In this document: positions 27,903 to 36,963 of the stretch, in pieces
How the letters are laid out: each line of letters opens with the position of its first letter
Numbering within the stretch: the first letter of the stretch is position 1
Source: Cytophagaceae bacterium
GTDB lineage: Bacteria > Bacteroidota > Bacteroidia > Cytophagales > Flexibacteraceae
DNA: 64,000 bases
NCBI GenBank assembly: GCA_027490155.1
Contig: JAIXYP010000009.1
Span: 62,001 to 126,000 of the forward strand
Direction: 5' to 3'
The notes under the pieces: model-generated
Seen by the model: the letters and a program-made list of their open reading frames with translations, nothing else
Told to the model about the DNA's origin: nothing
Database searches by the model: none
Made by a program: the position numbers and the translations under genes

Positions 27903-28292
27903 ATGCCGAGATCATTCCATCCCGAACTATCTGGAAGCCTAGCAGACCCAGTTCTGCAGTCAAAGATATTTTACCTGATGCTGTCAGTTGCTTTTGTCGA
28001 TGGCACGTTGGACAAGACCGAACTCGAGGCCATGATCGGTAAACTGTCCTTGTTTAAGCATTTCGAGGTGACTTATCGGCAAGAGGTCCTTGAGGCCACA
28101 ACAGCGGAGTTTGTAGCAGATAATCCAGTAGACCGACAAATGAAAGTCATCAGCTACGCACCTGACATTTGTAACATCCCCGCCCTCAAATCTGCCTTGA
28201 TGACTGACCTCGAGGCTATAATCGACGCAGATGGGAAGATTTGTCAAGCCGAGCTCGTGGCTTATCGACATATCCAGAATGCCTTGATATAA
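27903..28292 (+). CDS. TerB-like domain protein
   Basis: 129-residue all-alpha protein with two similar acidic helix-loop segments: AFVDGTLDKTELEAM (about 36-50) and IIDADGKICQAELV (about 106-119). These are the hallmark of the TerB/DjlA-N fold, which in TerB binds metal through acidic residues in these loops. No signal peptide or membrane segment is seen, so it is probably cytoplasmic. Role unknown; no Ter operon is present. A second TerB-like domain is fused to the ABC transporter at 62410. A terminator follows the gene. Confidence 0.72.
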   Translation: MPRSFHPELSGSLADPVLQSKIFYLMLSVAFVDGTLDKTELEAMIGKLSLFKHFEVTYRQEVLEATTAEFVADNPVDRQMKVISYAPDICNIPALKSALMTDLEAIIDADGKICQAELVAYRHIQNALI

Positions 28293-28356
28293 AGGTAATA
28301 GGCAGTAGCCAAGGCCTTTTAAGTTGGGCCTAGACGAAATAATATTGTGCATAATG

Positions 28357-28388
28357 ACCTTGGCAGCTTCGGAAGCCAAGGTTTTTTG
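28357..28388 (+). terminator. Terminator after the TerB-like gene
   Basis: 8-bp stem ACCTTGGC / GCCAAGGT (28357-28364 with 28375-28382) with a TTCG-containing loop, followed by TTTTTT. Confidence 0.85.
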
Positions 28389-28440
28389 TTTTAGATTGCT
28401 AGTCTATTACACGTTCACCTAATCACCAACTCTCGTCCCG

Positions 28441-29850
28441 ATGTCGGAAATTGCCGTTCAACCACCTAACCCGAAGACTTTATTTGGCCACCCCATAGGT
28501 CTGTATTTGCTTTTCCTGACCGAAATGTGGGAACGATTCAGCTACTATGGTATGCGCGGATTGTTGACCCTTTTTTTGTCTAAAACTGTTATTGAGGGCG
28601 GTATGGGGTTTGACAAAGCCAACGCAACGCTCATATATGGCTACTTCACTGGTTTTGTATATCTGACCCCTATCGTCGGCGGCTGGATTGCTGATAACTT
28701 CATCGGTCAGCGCCGTGCTATCCTCATTGGCGGCATCACAATGATGATCGCCCAGTTCAGCCTAGGATCTGGTTTGGGCAACGTGTCAGTCTATGCTGGT
28801 TTGCTATTGCTGATCATCGGTAACGGATTCTTCAAACCGAATATCTCGACCATTGTGGGTGCCTTATATCCACAAGCAGATCCTCGTCGTGACTCAGCTT
28901 TTACAATTTTCTACATGGGGATCAATCTTGGAGCCTTTTTGGCCCCGTTGGTTTGCGGTTTCTTGGCTGAAGATATGTTTGCTGTCAAAGAGGGTGATAC
29001 CATTATTAGCTATGGTTTCAAGTATGGCTTTTTGGCCGCTGGCGTCGGAATGATGTTTGGCCAGATCATGTTCAGCTCACTTTCGCAACGATTCCTTGGG
29101 GATGTCGGAAAAGCCCCGAGTGTCAAAAAGAAGGACAAAGACAACCCTGAGGCCGAAATTCCATTGACTAAAGAGGAAACTGATCGTCTGAAAGTTATCT
29201 TCATCGTCGTGACCTTCGTGACCTTCTTCTGGGCAGGATTTGAACAGGCTGGTAGCTCCTTAACATTGTATACAGATGAGTTTATAGACCGTCATATCGG
29301 AAGCTTCTTGGTGCCTACTAGCTGGTTTCAATCCGTCAATCCGTTGTTCATCCTGCTAGTAGGGCCGTTATTTAGTGCTTTGTGGCTAGGACTTGCCAAG
29401 TCCGGCAAAGACCTAAGCATCCCCGTAAAGATGTCCTTAGGGATGTTTTTGCTCGGTATTGGCTTTTTCTTGATGATTGGTGCCGTATATGAGCGTGCCA
29501 TGATTGCTGGTATGGGCCCTCAAGATGCCATAGATGCTAGCATTAAAGCGAACATCTGGTGGTTGATCGGTGCCTACTTCTTCCACACCATTGGTGAGCT
29601 CTGCCTCAGTCCGATAGGCCTTTCGATGATCACCAAACTCAGCCCAATCAAACTGGTGAGTTTGCTTTATGGTGTTTGGTTCCTATCGCCCTTTGTTGCC
29701 CAGATTGCCGGTGGGTATATCGCCGCCTATGTCGAAGAACTTGGTGCGTTTAACATCTTTGCACTGATCGCTGGCTTCGTGATCCTGGCTGGTATTGTCC
29801 TCTGGTCTATGAGCGGTATGCTTGTGCGCTGGATGCACGGAAGGGGATAA
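28441..29850 (+). CDS. POT family proton-dependent oligopeptide transporter
   Basis: 469-residue MFS protein with about 12-14 helices that imports di/tripeptides with protons. The N-terminus carries the family signature FLTEMWERFSYYGMRGLLTLFL (residues about 24-45, with the ExxER-type residues E28, E31, R32), then GGWIADNFIGQRRAI near 80 and the helix-5 PTR2 motif FYMGINLGAFLAPLVCG around 155-172. Slightly shorter than E. coli DtpA but the usual size for Bacteroidota POTs. It is alone in its unit and is followed by a strong terminator. Confidence 0.93.
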   Translation: MSEIAVQPPNPKTLFGHPIGLYLLFLTEMWERFSYYGMRGLLTLFLSKTVIEGGMGFDKANATLIYGYFTGFVYLTPIVGGWIADNFIGQRRAILIGGITMMIAQFSLGSGLGNVSVYAGLLLLIIGNGFFKPNISTIVGALYPQADPRRDSAFTIFYMGINLGAFLAPLVCGFLAEDMFAVKEGDTIISYGFKYGFLAAGVGMMFGQIMFSSLSQRFLGDVGKAPSVKKKDKDNPEAEIPLTKEETDRLKVIFIVVTFVTFFWAGFEQAGSSLTLYTDEFIDRHIGSFLVPTSWFQSVNPLFILLVGPLFSALWLGLAKSGKDLSIPVKMSLGMFLLGIGFFLMIGAVYERAMIAGMGPQDAIDASIKANIWWLIGAYFFHTIGELCLSPIGLSMITKLSPIKLVSLLYGVWFLSPFVAQIAGGYIAAYVEELGAFNIFALIAGFVILAGIVLWSMSGMLVRWMHGRG

Positions 29851-29877
29851 CATTAGCGCCATAATGGCAAATTTTGG

Positions 29878-29917
29878 GGGTCAAAGCTGATGACAACATC
29901 AGCTTTGACCCTTTTTT
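29878..29917 (+). terminator. Terminator of the peptide transporter
   Basis: Perfect 15-bp stem (29878-29892 with 29897-29911) closed by an ACAA loop, then TTTTTT at 29912-29917. Among the strongest intrinsic terminators in the window. Confidence 0.95.
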
Positions 29918-30004
29918 ATTGCCCTTATCATGAGACATTTTAAACACACTTTACCAAATATTATAGATGTATATTTAATAAATTAACAACTAATCTACCA
30001 CAGA

Positions 30005-30668
30005 ATGAGACCATCACAAAATTTAATCGCCGAAGGACTCCTTAACTTTGAGTGCAAGAAACACCTACTGCTGGCCTATCTCCAGCAGATTGACCAAAAC
30101 TTTGCCTCCGCCAAGCTCTATCCACCATATCTGGACCTCTTCCCCCATTACCAGAAAATCCTGCAGCTACACAATAACAAACAGAACATCATCAACAGCT
30201 TTCCGAAAAGGCTAGCATTGGTAGTGAAGCCCCGATACCCTTTGCCTCCAAGTGTGTCCTTGTCGATGATGTTGTGATGCAGAAACTTCAAGACAATATC
30301 GACTTTTCGGTATCAGGGTTAGAGAATTACCAACAGGAAGGACGCAACCTAAATCACTTGGTCCAGGACCAGCTGACCATCGACCCTATCGGACTTATCC
30401 AGCTCAACACCAATCATGGGCTCCATATGCTTTAGCTACCCAACCAGCGTAAGCTGCCTGTCCATAAGGACAACCTAACGATCTGTAAGTCAATTGAGGA
30501 GCGATACCGTGGAATCAGTTTTCAGACCTAGAGTCTATCCCCAAAAACTAATCTCAAACCTACCAGAACTTAAAGATTGGCATTAGCAAACGCTACTTCA
30601 GCCTAGTGGTACCTGTTGTCTGTATAGTCGGCACCAAAAGGTCTTTGGTACGCTACATTTCTGATTAA
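30005..30668 (+). pseudogene. Decayed gene of a conserved Bacteroidota protein
   Basis: A 90-codon frame (30005-30277) starting MRPSQNLIAEGLLNFE and reading KLYPPYLDLFPHYQ and NSFPKRLA resembles the N-terminal third of a conserved Bacteroidota protein of about 240 residues. The match continues in other frames: from 30265, VMQKLQDNIDFSVS, then DQLTIDPIGLIQL, a stop at 30433-30435, then after it IEERYRGISFQT, another stop, and finally in a third frame KIGISKRYFS and LVRYISD to the stop at 30666-30668. Thus at least two frameshifts and two in-frame stops. The order of these segments follows the intact family as I recall it. The 5' end may have been an intact start; there is no transposon nearby. 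Confidence 0.75.
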
Positions 30669-30673
30669 GTTTG
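30644..30673 (+). promoter_or_regulatory. Promoter of the DUF4397 gene
   Basis: TTTG at 30644-30647 and TAAGTTTG at 30666-30673, separated by 18 bases: the best match in the window to the Bacteroidota TTTG / TAnnTTTG promoter. It lies in the last codons of the pseudogene and 53 bases before the next ATG. Confidence 0.65.
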
Positions 30674-30725
30674 CCTAGTTGATCGCGCTGTGCTCATAGC
30701 TCTGACTGGCGACTTACTCCTAGAT

Positions 30726-31730
30726 ATGAAAACAAATCTACTTGGCAATTTGCGCCTAGCTCTGCTTACTACACTCTGCCTTGGCATCACCTCAATCTGT
30801 TTCGGCCAAGCAATGGTCCAGTTTATCCATAACGGCTCTATTGCTGGTGTGGATACAGTTGACATCTGGTATGGGGCAAACAAGGTTGCTGCAAACTTGA
30901 CATATCGGAGTGCGACAGATTTCGTAACTGTGCCAGCCAGTACCCCACTCACCGTTAACATAACATCACCTAACAGCACAGACCCTAGCAATCCACTTTT
31001 TTCGATTGCAGGTACTGAGTTCCCAACTAACGGGCACTACCATTACATCGCCTATGGAGACAGCCCGCTAAATGTGACTATTGCGATTATAAATGCAGCT
31101 AAGCCAACACAGCCACGGGACACTGTCCTTAGCTATGGGTTCAACGGACTGGTCACGAACAACCTTTGGAGCCTACGCTACAGCCGCGGAACAAGGCGCC
31201 TGCACCAAGGAGTTGGTGGGGCCAGCATGGGAACATTTAATTACATTGACACAGTGGCGGGCCGCATCGGTCTTGACGTACTGGAGCGGTTGGGTAATAA
31301 TACGTTCACGAACTTTTCGGGCAGTTTTCCTGACTCACTTATCAAGGCAGGCAAAAGCTGTTTTGTACTGCTAAGCGGTGCCACTGCCAACACTCCACCT
31401 TATGAAAAAAAAGCCTTCGTCATTCCTGCTCTAGGTGGTCGATTTATCTCACTTTCTGGGGTGGTGACCAAATCAACTAGGCCAAGTATTTCATCCAACA
31501 CTTTAGTGACACCTAATCCTGTGCAATTACATACAATGCTCAATGTCGATCAAGGTGATTTACTCGATGTTAGCCTAATCAGTGCAAATGGCCAGGTCAC
31601 CTCATTACCCTATGAAGCCGTGGGCAAAGGGCAAGTCCGTCTGGACCTTAACCTTGTTCCTGCTGGCCTATATAGCCTTAGGGCATGTACAAAGGCTGCC
31701 ACCTTTATGACCAAGTTAGTAGTGCAGTAA
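30726..31730 (+). CDS. Secreted DUF4397 protein with T9SS sorting domain
   Basis: 334 residues: a signal peptide (LGITSICFGQ, cleavage near residue 28), a DUF4397 immunoglobulin-like repeat region (AMVQFIHNGSIAGVDTVDIWYG, followed by a second, weaker repeat at about 150-240), and a C-terminal type IX secretion domain of about 80 residues that begins VTPNPVQ and ends GLYSLRACTKAATFMTKLVVQ. It should be exported by the T9SS and anchored or released at the surface. The stretch around residues 145-165 is basic and unlike the usual DUF4397 repeat. ATG 30726 is preferred over 30690 because of the promoter and signal peptide. Confidence 0.85.
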   Translation: MKTNLLGNLRLALLTTLCLGITSICFGQAMVQFIHNGSIAGVDTVDIWYGANKVAANLTYRSATDFVTVPASTPLTVNITSPNSTDPSNPLFSIAGTEFPTNGHYHYIAYGDSPLNVTIAIINAAKPTQPRDTVLSYGFNGLVTNNLWSLRYSRGTRRLHQGVGGASMGTFNYIDTVAGRIGLDVLERLGNNTFTNFSGSFPDSLIKAGKSCFVLLSGATANTPPYEKKAFVIPALGGRFISLSGVVTKSTRPSISSNTLVTPNPVQLHTMLNVDQGDLLDVSLISANGQVTSLPYEAVGKGQVRLDLNLVPAGLYSLRACTKAATFMTKLVVQ

Positions 31731-31758
31731 CATCTTCGAATTGGACCTGAGATTTAAC

Positions 31759-31787
31759 TAGCCGAAGATTAACCTTCGGCTATTTTT
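31759..31787 (+). terminator. Terminator of the DUF4397 gene
   Basis: 9-bp stem TAGCCGAAG / CTTCGGCTA (31759-31767 with 31774-31782) and TTTTT, about 30 bases past the stop codon. Confidence 0.88.
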
Positions 31788-31840
31788 GTTTGGAAAAGGC
31801 CAACGAGCTTCGAATCTCGCATTTCAGCATCTGAGGGCTG

Positions 31841-31848
31841 TATATTTG
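31841..31848 (+). promoter_or_regulatory. Candidate -7 box at the priA start
   Basis: TATATTTG ends 6 bases before the priA ATG (31855). Transcription would begin at about the start codon, so the mRNA would be leaderless or nearly so. No -33 TTTG is clear. Confidence 0.4.
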
Positions 31849-31854
31849 TAGGGC

Positions 31855-34386
31855 ATGAGCAAACTAGAGTTTACGTCTGAGGATCCAAATGCTGCACCAG
31901 CTTATACGGATATATATGCCGATGTGGCAGTGCCCCGTGCCGTTCCGGGTTTGTTTACCTACCGTGTGCCGATGCTGATGCAGCCGCACCTGCTGATCGG
32001 CATGCGGGTTGTTGTCCAATTTGGGCCACGTGGTGTCCTGACAGGAGTAGTCCATCGTATTCACGGCCAAGCACCTCTGAAGGGCAACGCAAAAGACGTG
32101 CTTGACATCCTAGACCTCTACCCTGCCCTGACGCCTAACCAGTTGAAACTACATGGCTGGATGGCAGATTATTACCTCTGTACAATTGGCGAAGTAACCA
32201 ATGCTGCCCTCCCCGCTGGTCTCAAAATAAGTAGCGAAAGTAGAGTCCAGCTTTATCCTGGGTTTGAATTGGAGTTAGGCCTCAAACTGACGGCACGCGA
32301 GTCTGAATTACTAGATCAGCTCCAGCGACAAGAGTCCATGAGTTATGATGAGGTAGGTGGCCTGCTCCAGACCAAAAGTGTCTATCAGACACTCAAAAAC
32401 CTACAGGCCCTTCGGGCTATCGTCGTTTATGACCAAGCCTACGACAAATACACACCCAAGAAGGAGCGGAGAGTTCGGCTTGTTGCAAATCTACTAGACG
32501 ATGATGCTGCCCTAACCGAGGCCTCGGACTTACTGCATAAAGCCCCTCGACAATACCAAATCCTGATGGCCTACCTGAAGGAGGTGCCAGTTTGGGATAA
32601 CCCTGCCGCCAACGAAAAAGGACTAACAGTCCAGTACCTCATACAACAGACCAATAGCAACGATGCCGCCGTTAAAGGGCTTGTCCAGAAGGGGATCATG
32701 GAGCAGTTTGAGCTGATTATCCCTCGTTTCAGCTTTGGCCCAGTATCAAGCCCCTATCAACCAACATTATCTGGTTTACAACAAGAGGCCCGTCAGTCCA
32801 TATTGGCCGGGTTTGATGAGCAAAAGCCAGTCCTCCTCCATGGTATCACAGGCAGCGGCAAAACAGAAGTCTACATTAGCCTAGCCAATGATGCGATTTC
32901 TTCAGGTCAACAAGTCCTTATCCTCCTGCCCGAAATCGCACTAACTGCCCAAATGGTCGATCGGCTCCATGCAGCCTTTGGCGAGAAACTTGGTGTGTAT
33001 CACAGTCGCTTTTCGGACAACGAACGGGTTGAACTATGGCAGCAGCTACAAGGAGGAATTATCCAGGTAGTGTTGGGTGTTCGGTCGGCTGTTTTCCTGC
33101 CTTTTCAAGATCTTGGACTGATCATTGTGGATGAGGAGCACGACACCAGCTATAAGCAATATGACCCCAATCCACGATACAATGGTCGGGATGTGGCCTT
33201 GGTCCTAGGTCGGTTCTATGATGCAGCAGTGCTACTAGGTAGTGGCACACCCTCTATAGATAGCTATTACAAAGCAAAAACCAAGCAGTGGCATTTGGTC
33301 AGCCTACAAGAGCGACATGGCGCAGCCCTGCTACCCGACATTGCTTGTATAGATCTACGGACCGAAGTAGCGGCCGACACCATGAATGGGCCATTTTCAT
33401 CAGCCCTGCTCACCAAAATCGACGAAGTAGTGGCAGGCAAGCATCAAGCAATTTTATTCCAGAACAGGCGCGGATTTGCCCCCCTGATCGTCTGTCAACA
33501 ATGTGCCTCGTGCCCCGGCTGCCCCAATTGTGACGTGTCGTTGACCTACCATCAGGTCCAGAGCCAAATGCGCTGCCATTATTGTGGACATAAAGAAAAT
33601 GTGCCGAAAACTTGTCATCACTGCGGCGCCTCTCACCTCACGACCTCTGGTTACGGCACCGAACAGCTTGAGGAACGCTTAATTGCCCTTCGGCCCAATC
33701 TGCGTATCAGACGGATGGACCAAGACACCACCCAGAAAAAGAACAGTTTCAACCGCTTGGTCAAGGAGCTTGAAGAGGACCAAGTAGATGTTTTGATCGG
33801 GACCCAGATGGTCAGTAAAGGGTTTGACTTTAAGAGGGTGACCATGGTAGGTGTGTTTGACACGGACCGTCTGATGCATCTTCCGAACTACCGCGCCAAG
33901 GAGCAAACCTATCAGTTAATCACCCAGGTTGCTGGGCGTGCTGGCAGGCACAAAACGAAGGGTGAAGTCTATATCCAGACCTACAACCCTGCACTACCCC
34001 TTATCCAGACCATCATCAACCATGACTATGGCCAGCTTTATGAGGCCGAAATCACAGAGCGAGCTTCCTACGCCTATCCTCCATTTGTCTGGCTTATTGA
34101 GCTTACAATCAGGCATGCAGACCTTGCCACTGTCATCCGAAGTAGCCAACTGCTGGCCGAGCGCTTAGGAGCCAAAATTGGCAAACATCGGGTCTTGGGT
34201 CCTGCTGAGCCTAGTGTGTCTAAGGTCAGGAACTACTTTTTAAGGACCATCCTGATCAAACTTGAAAAACAAGGTATCAAACGGGATAATGTCAAAAAGT
34301 TGATCGCTGATGTGGTAAAGCACCACACGACTGACCTTCCAAACAAAGGGGTTTGGGTTTCGATTGATGTTGATCCTGTTGGGTAA
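31855..34386 (+). CDS. priA: Primosomal protein N', replication-restart helicase
   Basis: 3'-to-5' superfamily 2 helicase that recognises stalled forks and reloads the replicative helicase. 843 residues: N-terminal 3'-BD and winged-helix region (about 1-290), Walker A GITGSGKTE at 330-338, DEEHD box at 426-430, and the zinc-binding domain with cysteines 547, 550, 556, 559 and 574, 577, 587, 590 (an additional Cys553 lies within the first set). The second RecA domain includes DVLIGTQMVSKGFDF and AGRAGRH. Typical length for Bacteroidota. The terminator upstream separates it from the secreted protein gene. Confidence 0.97.
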   Translation: MSKLEFTSEDPNAAPAYTDIYADVAVPRAVPGLFTYRVPMLMQPHLLIGMRVVVQFGPRGVLTGVVHRIHGQAPLKGNAKDVLDILDLYPALTPNQLKLHGWMADYYLCTIGEVTNAALPAGLKISSESRVQLYPGFELELGLKLTARESELLDQLQRQESMSYDEVGGLLQTKSVYQTLKNLQALRAIVVYDQAYDKYTPKKERRVRLVANLLDDDAALTEASDLLHKAPRQYQILMAYLKEVPVWDNPAANEKGLTVQYLIQQTNSNDAAVKGLVQKGIMEQFELIIPRFSFGPVSSPYQPTLSGLQQEARQSILAGFDEQKPVLLHGITGSGKTEVYISLANDAISSGQQVLILLPEIALTAQMVDRLHAAFGEKLGVYHSRFSDNERVELWQQLQGGIIQVVLGVRSAVFLPFQDLGLIIVDEEHDTSYKQYDPNPRYNGRDVALVLGRFYDAAVLLGSGTPSIDSYYKAKTKQWHLVSLQERHGAALLPDIACIDLRTEVAADTMNGPFSSALLTKIDEVVAGKHQAILFQNRRGFAPLIVCQQCASCPGCPNCDVSLTYHQVQSQMRCHYCGHKENVPKTCHHCGASHLTTSGYGTEQLEERLIALRPNLRIRRMDQDTTQKKNSFNRLVKELEEDQVDVLIGTQMVSKGFDFKRVTMVGVFDTDRLMHLPNYRAKEQTYQLITQVAGRAGRHKTKGEVYIQTYNPALPLIQTIINHDYGQLYEAEITERASYAYPPFVWLIELTIRHADLATVIRSSQLLAERLGAKIGKHRVLGPAEPSVSKVRNYFLRTILIKLEKQGIKRDNVKKLIADVVKHHTTDLPNKGVWVSIDVDPVG

Positions 34387-34509
34387 TATCAATTATGTTG
34401 TTGCAACTACCTATATTGGCCTAGTTTTAATACCGATGGGTAACTTGCGCCCATTTGTCTCCTATCCCAACACCGACTTATTGCCAGACTACACTGCCGT
34501 TCGAGCCGT

Positions 34510-35415
34510 ATGTACCGAAAATTGTTATTTTTTGCAGGCATTTTATACCTAAGTGCAGGTCTTATGGGCTGCGAAGGTGAAAAAGAGCAGACCCCGAACT
34601 ACATGTACCGCATTCAGGAGCTCGAGCAAGAGCTAGACTCCTTGAGATCGAGCTACAAGGTGAAGGACGAGCAACTAAATGAAATCACGGCTGCTGTTTC
34701 TGCCATCGAAGACAACATGATGGCCATCAGGGGTCGAGAGCGAACCATTAGGATGCTGGAGCACACCCAAGTACCAAATAGGGTGGTTTATATCAAGCAG
34801 GTGTTAGAGGAAATCAACAATTACCTCCTCCAGAACCGGAAGATCATCACCAAACTGGAGGACAAAATGTCCACTGGTCCAAAGTCAGACCAAGCCAACA
34901 AGGTAGTATCATCGCTCCGTACGACTGTCTCCCAGATAGAGGTCGAGAGCACCAACCTAAAGTCGCAAATCACAGCCCTCAATTCCAAAATCGGCGAGCT
35001 AAACAGTACCTTAAATCAAAAAGACGCCGAGCTTGAAAAGCGAAACGAAGAGCTACAAACCAAACAAGCCCAGCTTGACGAACGTACCCGTCAGCTAAAT
35101 ACCTGCTTCTTTACCAGTGGTTCTTACCATGACCTACTCGAAAAAGGTGTGCTTGTCAAAGCTGGTGGCGTTTTAGGCGTCGGCAAAACCCTTCGACTGG
35201 CCGACAAACTTGAAAAAACCGACTTCAAGGCAATCAACATCCGGTACACTACGATCCTAGATCTGGGCAATGGTGTAAAGGCTCAACTAGTTACTGTGCA
35301 CCCGTCTGATAGCTACCGTATCGAGCAGGAAGGAAATGGCAGCTACCAACTAGTGGTCACAGATCCCGCACGGTTCTGGTCTTTATCTCGATACATGGTA
35401 GCCATGGTTGAGTAG
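34510..35415 (+). CDS. Coiled-coil lipoprotein
   Basis: 301 residues. A lipoprotein signal (LYLSAGLMGC, Cys21), then a long coiled coil (about 30-200) with an alpha-helical, Glu/Gln/Lys-rich register, and a small C-terminal globular domain (about 205-301, beginning CFFTSGSYHDLLEKGVLVKAGGVLGVGKTLRL). This layout is a conserved Bacteroidota lipoprotein family sometimes annotated as Cbp1-like adhesins; I am not sure the name means the function. It probably sits on the periplasmic side of the outer membrane as a spacer or scaffold. Confidence 0.78.
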   Translation: MYRKLLFFAGILYLSAGLMGCEGEKEQTPNYMYRIQELEQELDSLRSSYKVKDEQLNEITAAVSAIEDNMMAIRGRERTIRMLEHTQVPNRVVYIKQVLEEINNYLLQNRKIITKLEDKMSTGPKSDQANKVVSSLRTTVSQIEVESTNLKSQITALNSKIGELNSTLNQKDAELEKRNEELQTKQAQLDERTRQLNTCFFTSGSYHDLLEKGVLVKAGGVLGVGKTLRLADKLEKTDFKAINIRYTTILDLGNGVKAQLVTVHPSDSYRIEQEGNGSYQLVVTDPARFWSLSRYMVAMVE

Positions 35416-35714
35416 TAGTTAACAGAGTCTCAGGACGCACTATCTGACCCATAATGATCTTCCGTATCCTGTAAGCAGCTGATCGTGCCAATCATGCCAA
35501 CAACATCAATCTCAGGAAACTGACGCCGATCTAGTGGCAATTTTGTAGTTTCGCCCGCCCGTTCTGATAAAACACCTTAGTGCAAAGTAAGGATCCAATA
35601 GCTGAACCATGCCCAGTCTGATGACTATTTGATTACTGGCATGGCTACCCCATTCTGATCTGAAGCACCTATGCAAACTGAGCCAACAGGCTTGATACTA
35701 CCATATTTTTCAAA

Positions 35715-36770
35715 ATGAAATACCATCTCGTTTCAGGTGCCTGCGGTTTCGTGGGGCGCAACCTGGTCAAGCGACTGCTCAGCACCACCACAGACAACAT
35801 TGTGATCGTTGATGACCTTAGTGTAGGCACTCATCCAAGCACCTGGCTTCCAGACTATACATCAAGTAGGGTCAACGATATGGAGGTGATCAATGGTCGA
35901 CTCCTTTATTTTGAGACAGACTTTCGTGATTGGCTGAACCGCCTGCACAAAGACCCAACATGGCTAAAAGATAGCTACGGACTCGACTTTGACAAGTTTG
36001 AAGACGTATTTCACTTTGCCGCCATTGTCGGCGGGCGGGCTAAGATCGATGGGGACCCAATGATGGTAGCCCTAGACCTTGCGATCGATGCAGAGTTTTT
36101 TTACTGGGTAACACGTCACAAACCGAAACGAGTGATGTTCCCGAGCAGCAGTGCTGCCTACCCTGTCAGCAAACAAACTGACACGGCTGCTATCGCCCTT
36201 AGCGAAACGGATATTGACTTTACCCAAATGGGACAGCCAGACATGACCTATGGCTGGTCCAAACTGACTGGCGAATACCTTGCCCAAATTGCAGCTCAGT
36301 ATTACGGCATCTCGGTGGCCTCGGTCCGCCCATTTAGTGGGTATGGTGAGGATCAAGACCTAAGTTACCCTGTGCCTGCAATTGCTGCTCGTGCTGCAGG
36401 CAAAGAGGCCCCTTTCGAAGTTTGGGGCAGCGGGCACCAAGGCCGTGACTTTGTCCATATAGATGACTGCATTGACTGTATCCTGATGGCAATGGACAAC
36501 ATCAGCGACGGTAGTGCCATCAATATTGGCTCTGGCAAGCTGACCTCATTCCGTGAGTTAATTGGTCTGTTTACCAAGTTTGCAGGTTATAACCCTGAGA
36601 TCAAGCCCTTGCTGGACAAGCCAGTCGGCGTACACTCGCGTTATGCCAACATGGACCATGTCAACAATACTTTTGGCTGGTATCCCAAAATCAGCCTAGA
36701 GGAAGGAATGAGGCGAGTCTATGATGCTTCCGTTGCCCGCCTTGCCGAGCGCAACAAACAGTCCACCTAG
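35715..36770 (+). CDS. NAD-dependent nucleotide-sugar epimerase/dehydratase
   Basis: 351-residue extended-SDR enzyme. It has a variant NAD motif SGACGFVGRNL (7-17), SSSAAYP (144-150) and the catalytic pair Tyr179-x3-Lys183 (YGWSK), followed by RPFSGYGEDQDLSYP and GRDFVHIDDCI. The pattern is closest in style to GDP-mannose 3,5-epimerase and related sugar epimerases. It likely makes an activated sugar for surface polysaccharide. Not flanked by glycosyltransferases here; the 299-base region before it contains nothing recognisable. Confidence 0.85.
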   Translation: MKYHLVSGACGFVGRNLVKRLLSTTTDNIVIVDDLSVGTHPSTWLPDYTSSRVNDMEVINGRLLYFETDFRDWLNRLHKDPTWLKDSYGLDFDKFEDVFHFAAIVGGRAKIDGDPMMVALDLAIDAEFFYWVTRHKPKRVMFPSSSAAYPVSKQTDTAAIALSETDIDFTQMGQPDMTYGWSKLTGEYLAQIAAQYYGISVASVRPFSGYGEDQDLSYPVPAIAARAAGKEAPFEVWGSGHQGRDFVHIDDCIDCILMAMDNISDGSAINIGSGKLTSFRELIGLFTKFAGYNPEIKPLLDKPVGVHSRYANMDHVNNTFGWYPKISLEEGMRRVYDASVARLAERNKQST

Positions 36771-36963
36771 CCCCTCATGCTGGTGTCCTATCTGGATCAG
36801 ATTAGATACCGTATTTCGCCGATGGCAGGTTAGTCCGTGATTTTGGCTTTAGGCAACAGCCTCGTTAACCTGTCAAAACTATTAGGATGTCCTTTCCGTT
36901 AAAGTACAGGAAGATATCATAACAAATAAGCAAGCACGCTCCCAAACGGGGCGTTGGCAAGTC

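Noticed and set aside
30005-30277. A 90-residue open frame taken as an intact small gene
   Set aside because: The family match continues beyond its stop in other frames, so it is the first part of a pseudogene.
31093-31374. Alternative frame in the middle of the DUF4397 gene as evidence of a frameshift
   Set aside because: The main frame continues through to a complete T9SS domain, and the alternative frame has no recognisable similarity.
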